Positions 62,263-64,000 of a DNA stretch of 64,000 nt are shown here, piece after piece (within the stretch, counting starts at the first letter, position 1; the number at the start of each line of letters is the position of its first letter). The notes below the pieces were generated by a model, which searched no databases, was not told the origin of the DNA, and saw only the letters and a list, made by a program, of their open reading frames with translations. Made by a program: the position numbers and the translations under genes. Origin of the DNA: Bacilli bacterium (lineage in GTDB: Bacteria > Bacillota_I > Bacilli_A > RFN20 > CAG-826); contig CAAGAN010000037.1 in the NCBI GenBank assembly GCA_900767825.1, forward strand, positions 14,005-78,004, given 5' to 3'.

Positions 62263-62958
62263 TTACTTACCTAATCGTGGCATGACCTTATCTAAAACTA
62301 GTCCTAATGAAGGGACAATTATACCTGCTAAAGCCATTTCTCCTAAAGCCCCAAATCCTATAATTGCAAAGAAGGTAAGGGCAGTTCCTGTTGCTATTGG
62401 GGAAGAAGAAGTAAGCAATCCTCCAACAGTATCAGGGAAGAAGATATATAGATCTAGGAATACTAGAGCAGTATGAAGAAAAGTCAGCACAATTGCTAAC
62501 GCTGATAAGTATATCCCTTTTAGGGATAATTTGTGAAGTTTCCTTATTAAAGAAAAGCAAATTCCTGCAATTAGGCCAAATAATAATCTTGGAGGTATAG
62601 CAGTCCAAGGATAAGCAAATAGCAAATTGAAGCCACTTCCAGCAGTCAAGGCCTGTAAATAAGAGCATACTCCGAATATAAACCCATATAACATACCTCT
62701 TTTTGGGCCAAATAGATATGCCCCAACTAGTACTGGTATATGAAGCAATGTAAACGATATAAACGGGGTGACTGCGATAAAACCGATATTTGGGACGAAT
62801 GTAAAGATGACAATCAAGGCGATAAAGAAAGCATCGATTACCATCATCTTGATTCTTTTTGATGTATCTATTTCCTTACTACGGAAGCTAGGATAGATAA
62901 AGAAAGTAAGCATTATTACTAGGGATAAGAGGATTATCCCGACTATAGTTAGATTCAT
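62263..62958 (-). CDS. panT: ECF transporter substrate-binding subunit, probably for pantothenate
   Basis: A 231-residue membrane protein with six to seven helices. The segment IDAFFIALIVIFTFVPNIGF followed by LLHIPVLVGAYLFGPKRGMLYG is typical of ECF S components. These subunits bind a vitamin and dock to a shared EcfAA'T module, which is not in the window. The direct neighbour is coaX (pantothenate kinase, 5 nt away), which suggests pantothenate as substrate; PanT is the named family. The substrate is inferred from context only. Confidence 0.7.
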   Translation of the reverse strand: MNLTIVGIILLSLVIMLTFFIYPSFRSKEIDTSKRIKMMVIDAFFIALIVIFTFVPNIGFIAVTPFISFTLLHIPVLVGAYLFGPKRGMLYGFIFGVCSYLQALTAGSGFNLLFAYPWTAIPPRLLFGLIAGICFSLIRKLHKLSLKGIYLSALAIVLTFLHTALVFLDLYIFFPDTVGGLLTSSSPIATGTALTFFAIIGFGALGEMALAGIIVPSLGLVLDKVMPRLGK

Positions 62959-62963
62959 ATTAA

Positions 62964-63725
62964 TTATTTCCTTTTGCTATATAGATAAAATAACCCATCT
63001 AGAAGCAAGCTTGGGTCATAGGTGAATTCGTTTAAAAGAGGATAGATAAAAGAAGAATATCCTCCAGTTAGGATTAGGCTTGGCTCTTCTTTTAATTCTT
63101 TCTTGAATAAATTTGCCATTCCCCTAACAAAACAGGCATTTCCATAGGTAAAAGCCGAATTCATTGAATCAGGGGTATTCTTGCCAATAGGTGATTTAGG
63201 TATAGAAAAATCTACTTCCGGCAATAAAGCGGCATTGCTAACTAATGCTTCTTTTGATATTTCTAGTCCTGGCCCAATCGCACATCCAATAAAAGTAGCG
63301 TTTTCATCTAGGGCGATTATTTTATTCGCCGTACCTAGGTCTACTATAATCGCAGGCAATTTGTATTTAGCTTTCGCACCTACGCAATCTGCAATCAAAT
63401 CCGATCCCACTTCTTTTGGATTATCAGTCCTGATTGCTATCCCGGTTTTTAATTTAGGTCCTAATGTCAAAGGCTTTACATTAAATAATTTAGTTATGAC
63501 ATTAACCCATTTCTTTTCTAGAATCGGGACTACACAAGATATAATCGCGCCTTCAATATCAAAAAGACTTTCCTTGTAAGGAGAGAGCAAATTGATTAAG
63601 GTAGACTCGATTTGGTCGAGTGTAAAACTAGAATCGCTTTTCAATTTGAATTCTTTTACTAGGGACGAATTGTCATAAAACCCTAGGTTAGTAAGTGTAT
63701 TACCAACATCAATGGCAAGTACCAT
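62964..63725 (-). CDS. coaX: type III pantothenate kinase
   Basis: A 253-residue ASKHA-fold kinase beginning MVLAIDVGNTLTNLGFY, with DLGTANKIIALD and LTGGYSSFI motifs of CoaX. It performs the first step of CoA synthesis, ATP-dependent phosphorylation of pantothenate, and is insensitive to CoA feedback. The ATG at 63740 lies upstream of the GGAAGGAAG site, so the second ATG at 63725 is chosen. With panT and the coaE half of the fusion gene, both ends of the CoA pathway are in the window. Confidence 0.92.
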   Translation of the reverse strand: MVLAIDVGNTLTNLGFYDNSSLVKEFKLKSDSSFTLDQIESTLINLLSPYKESLFDIEGAIISCVVPILEKKWVNVITKLFNVKPLTLGPKLKTGIAIRTDNPKEVGSDLIADCVGAKAKYKLPAIIVDLGTANKIIALDENATFIGCAIGPGLEISKEALVSNAALLPEVDFSIPKSPIGKNTPDSMNSAFTYGNACFVRGMANLFKKELKEEPSLILTGGYSSFIYPLLNEFTYDPSLLLDGLFYLYSKRK

Positions 63726-64000
63726 GTTTCTTCCTTCCATTGCTTTGGTCTATCCTATAGATAGTACCAAGCAAGAAGATTATAGATGAAATATATCTAA
63801 ATTCCATTGAATATAAACTAAATAGAAGCAATTTACCTTGCATGCGATGAGTTTTTATCCATTTTTGAATGGGGCAAAAATAAAACGGTTCTCCACTTTT
63901 TTGGGGGGTCGGCTTCTTTTTGAAATCTATTGTTTTTTCGTGGGGTCTTTATCGAAGATTAAGAATATCCTTTTCTTCATATGTTCGAAATTGGTTAACC
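63726..64000. other. intergenic tail, possible edge of an insertion element
   Basis: No gene of useful length is seen. From about 63882 the plus strand reads GGTTCTCCACTTTTTTGGGG and continues G/T-rich, unlike other intergenic DNA in the window; this resembles terminal repeats of ISL3-type elements (GGnTCTnnnAC), but the rest would lie beyond the window. Confidence 0.2.

Overview
The window looks like chromosome of a low-GC Bacillota (Bacilli) bacterium, probably one of the uncultured gut lineages near the Mollicutes (RF39/Erysipelotrichia-like; this placement is inference). The basis is AT-rich DNA, TGA used as a true stop (glgP, dnaB and a 51-codon gene end in TGA, so not the mycoplasma code), the Bacillus-type primosome genes dnaB and dnaI, EzrA, an HrcA/CIRCE site, a T-box, an L20 leader, a CcpA-like regulator with a cre site, and an ECF vitamin transporter component. 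No rRNA, tRNA, CRISPR array, prophage or complete insertion sequence was seen.

Layout. 1-7000: end of an unknown gene, a CBS-pair protein like the c-di-AMP sensor DarB, an orphan RloA-like ATPase behind a double palindromic operator, then glgB-glgP-dUTPase. 7100-9330: ackA-nrnA. 9460-9690: a 58-codon membrane protein broken by one missing A. 9800-16850: dnaE, polA and a fused mutM-coaE gene. 16850-19000 (minus): dnaB-dnaI. 19100-24200: pfkA-pyk, a PAP2 phosphatase, a 51-aa gene and eno. 24280-28180: ECF sigma/anti-sigma pair and T-box-controlled thrS. 28250-29660: a Fic-fold protein with a destroyed active site plus a membrane protein. 29650-31010: infC-rpmI-rplT. 31020-37000 (minus): ezrA-nifZ-thiI-DUF3737-patB. 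37130-45910: HAD protein, M6-type lipoprotein protease, rpsD, tyrS, two CNNM/CorC-type transport proteins and a lipoprotein with a barnase-like RNase domain. 45960-53340 (minus): ABC importer and a two-component system. 53500-58410: groESL, a cell-surface protein with a long structured leader, and a CcpA-like repressor. 58560-63730 (minus): coaX-panT-pepV-trmB-ytpR-pncB.

How the genes fit. Central sugar metabolism dominates: glycogen breakdown and branching, pfkA-pyk, eno, ackA. NAD and CoA supply depends on salvage (pncB, a likely pantothenate importer, coaX, coaE). Translation and replication functions fill most of the rest. Regulation readable in the DNA includes a shared TTCTA-TAGAA palindrome just upstream of the -10 boxes of pfkA, eno and the ECF sigma gene, a cre site on the ABC operon, CIRCE on groESL, and several genes whose -10 box lies only 6-11 nt before the ATG (probable leaderless mRNAs).

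I found no obvious new multi-gene defence or mobile system. The observations most worth checking are the mutM-coaE fusion, the degenerate Fic protein, the barnase-like lipoprotein, the structured leader at 57124-57245, the shared glycolytic palindrome and the leaderless promoter class.
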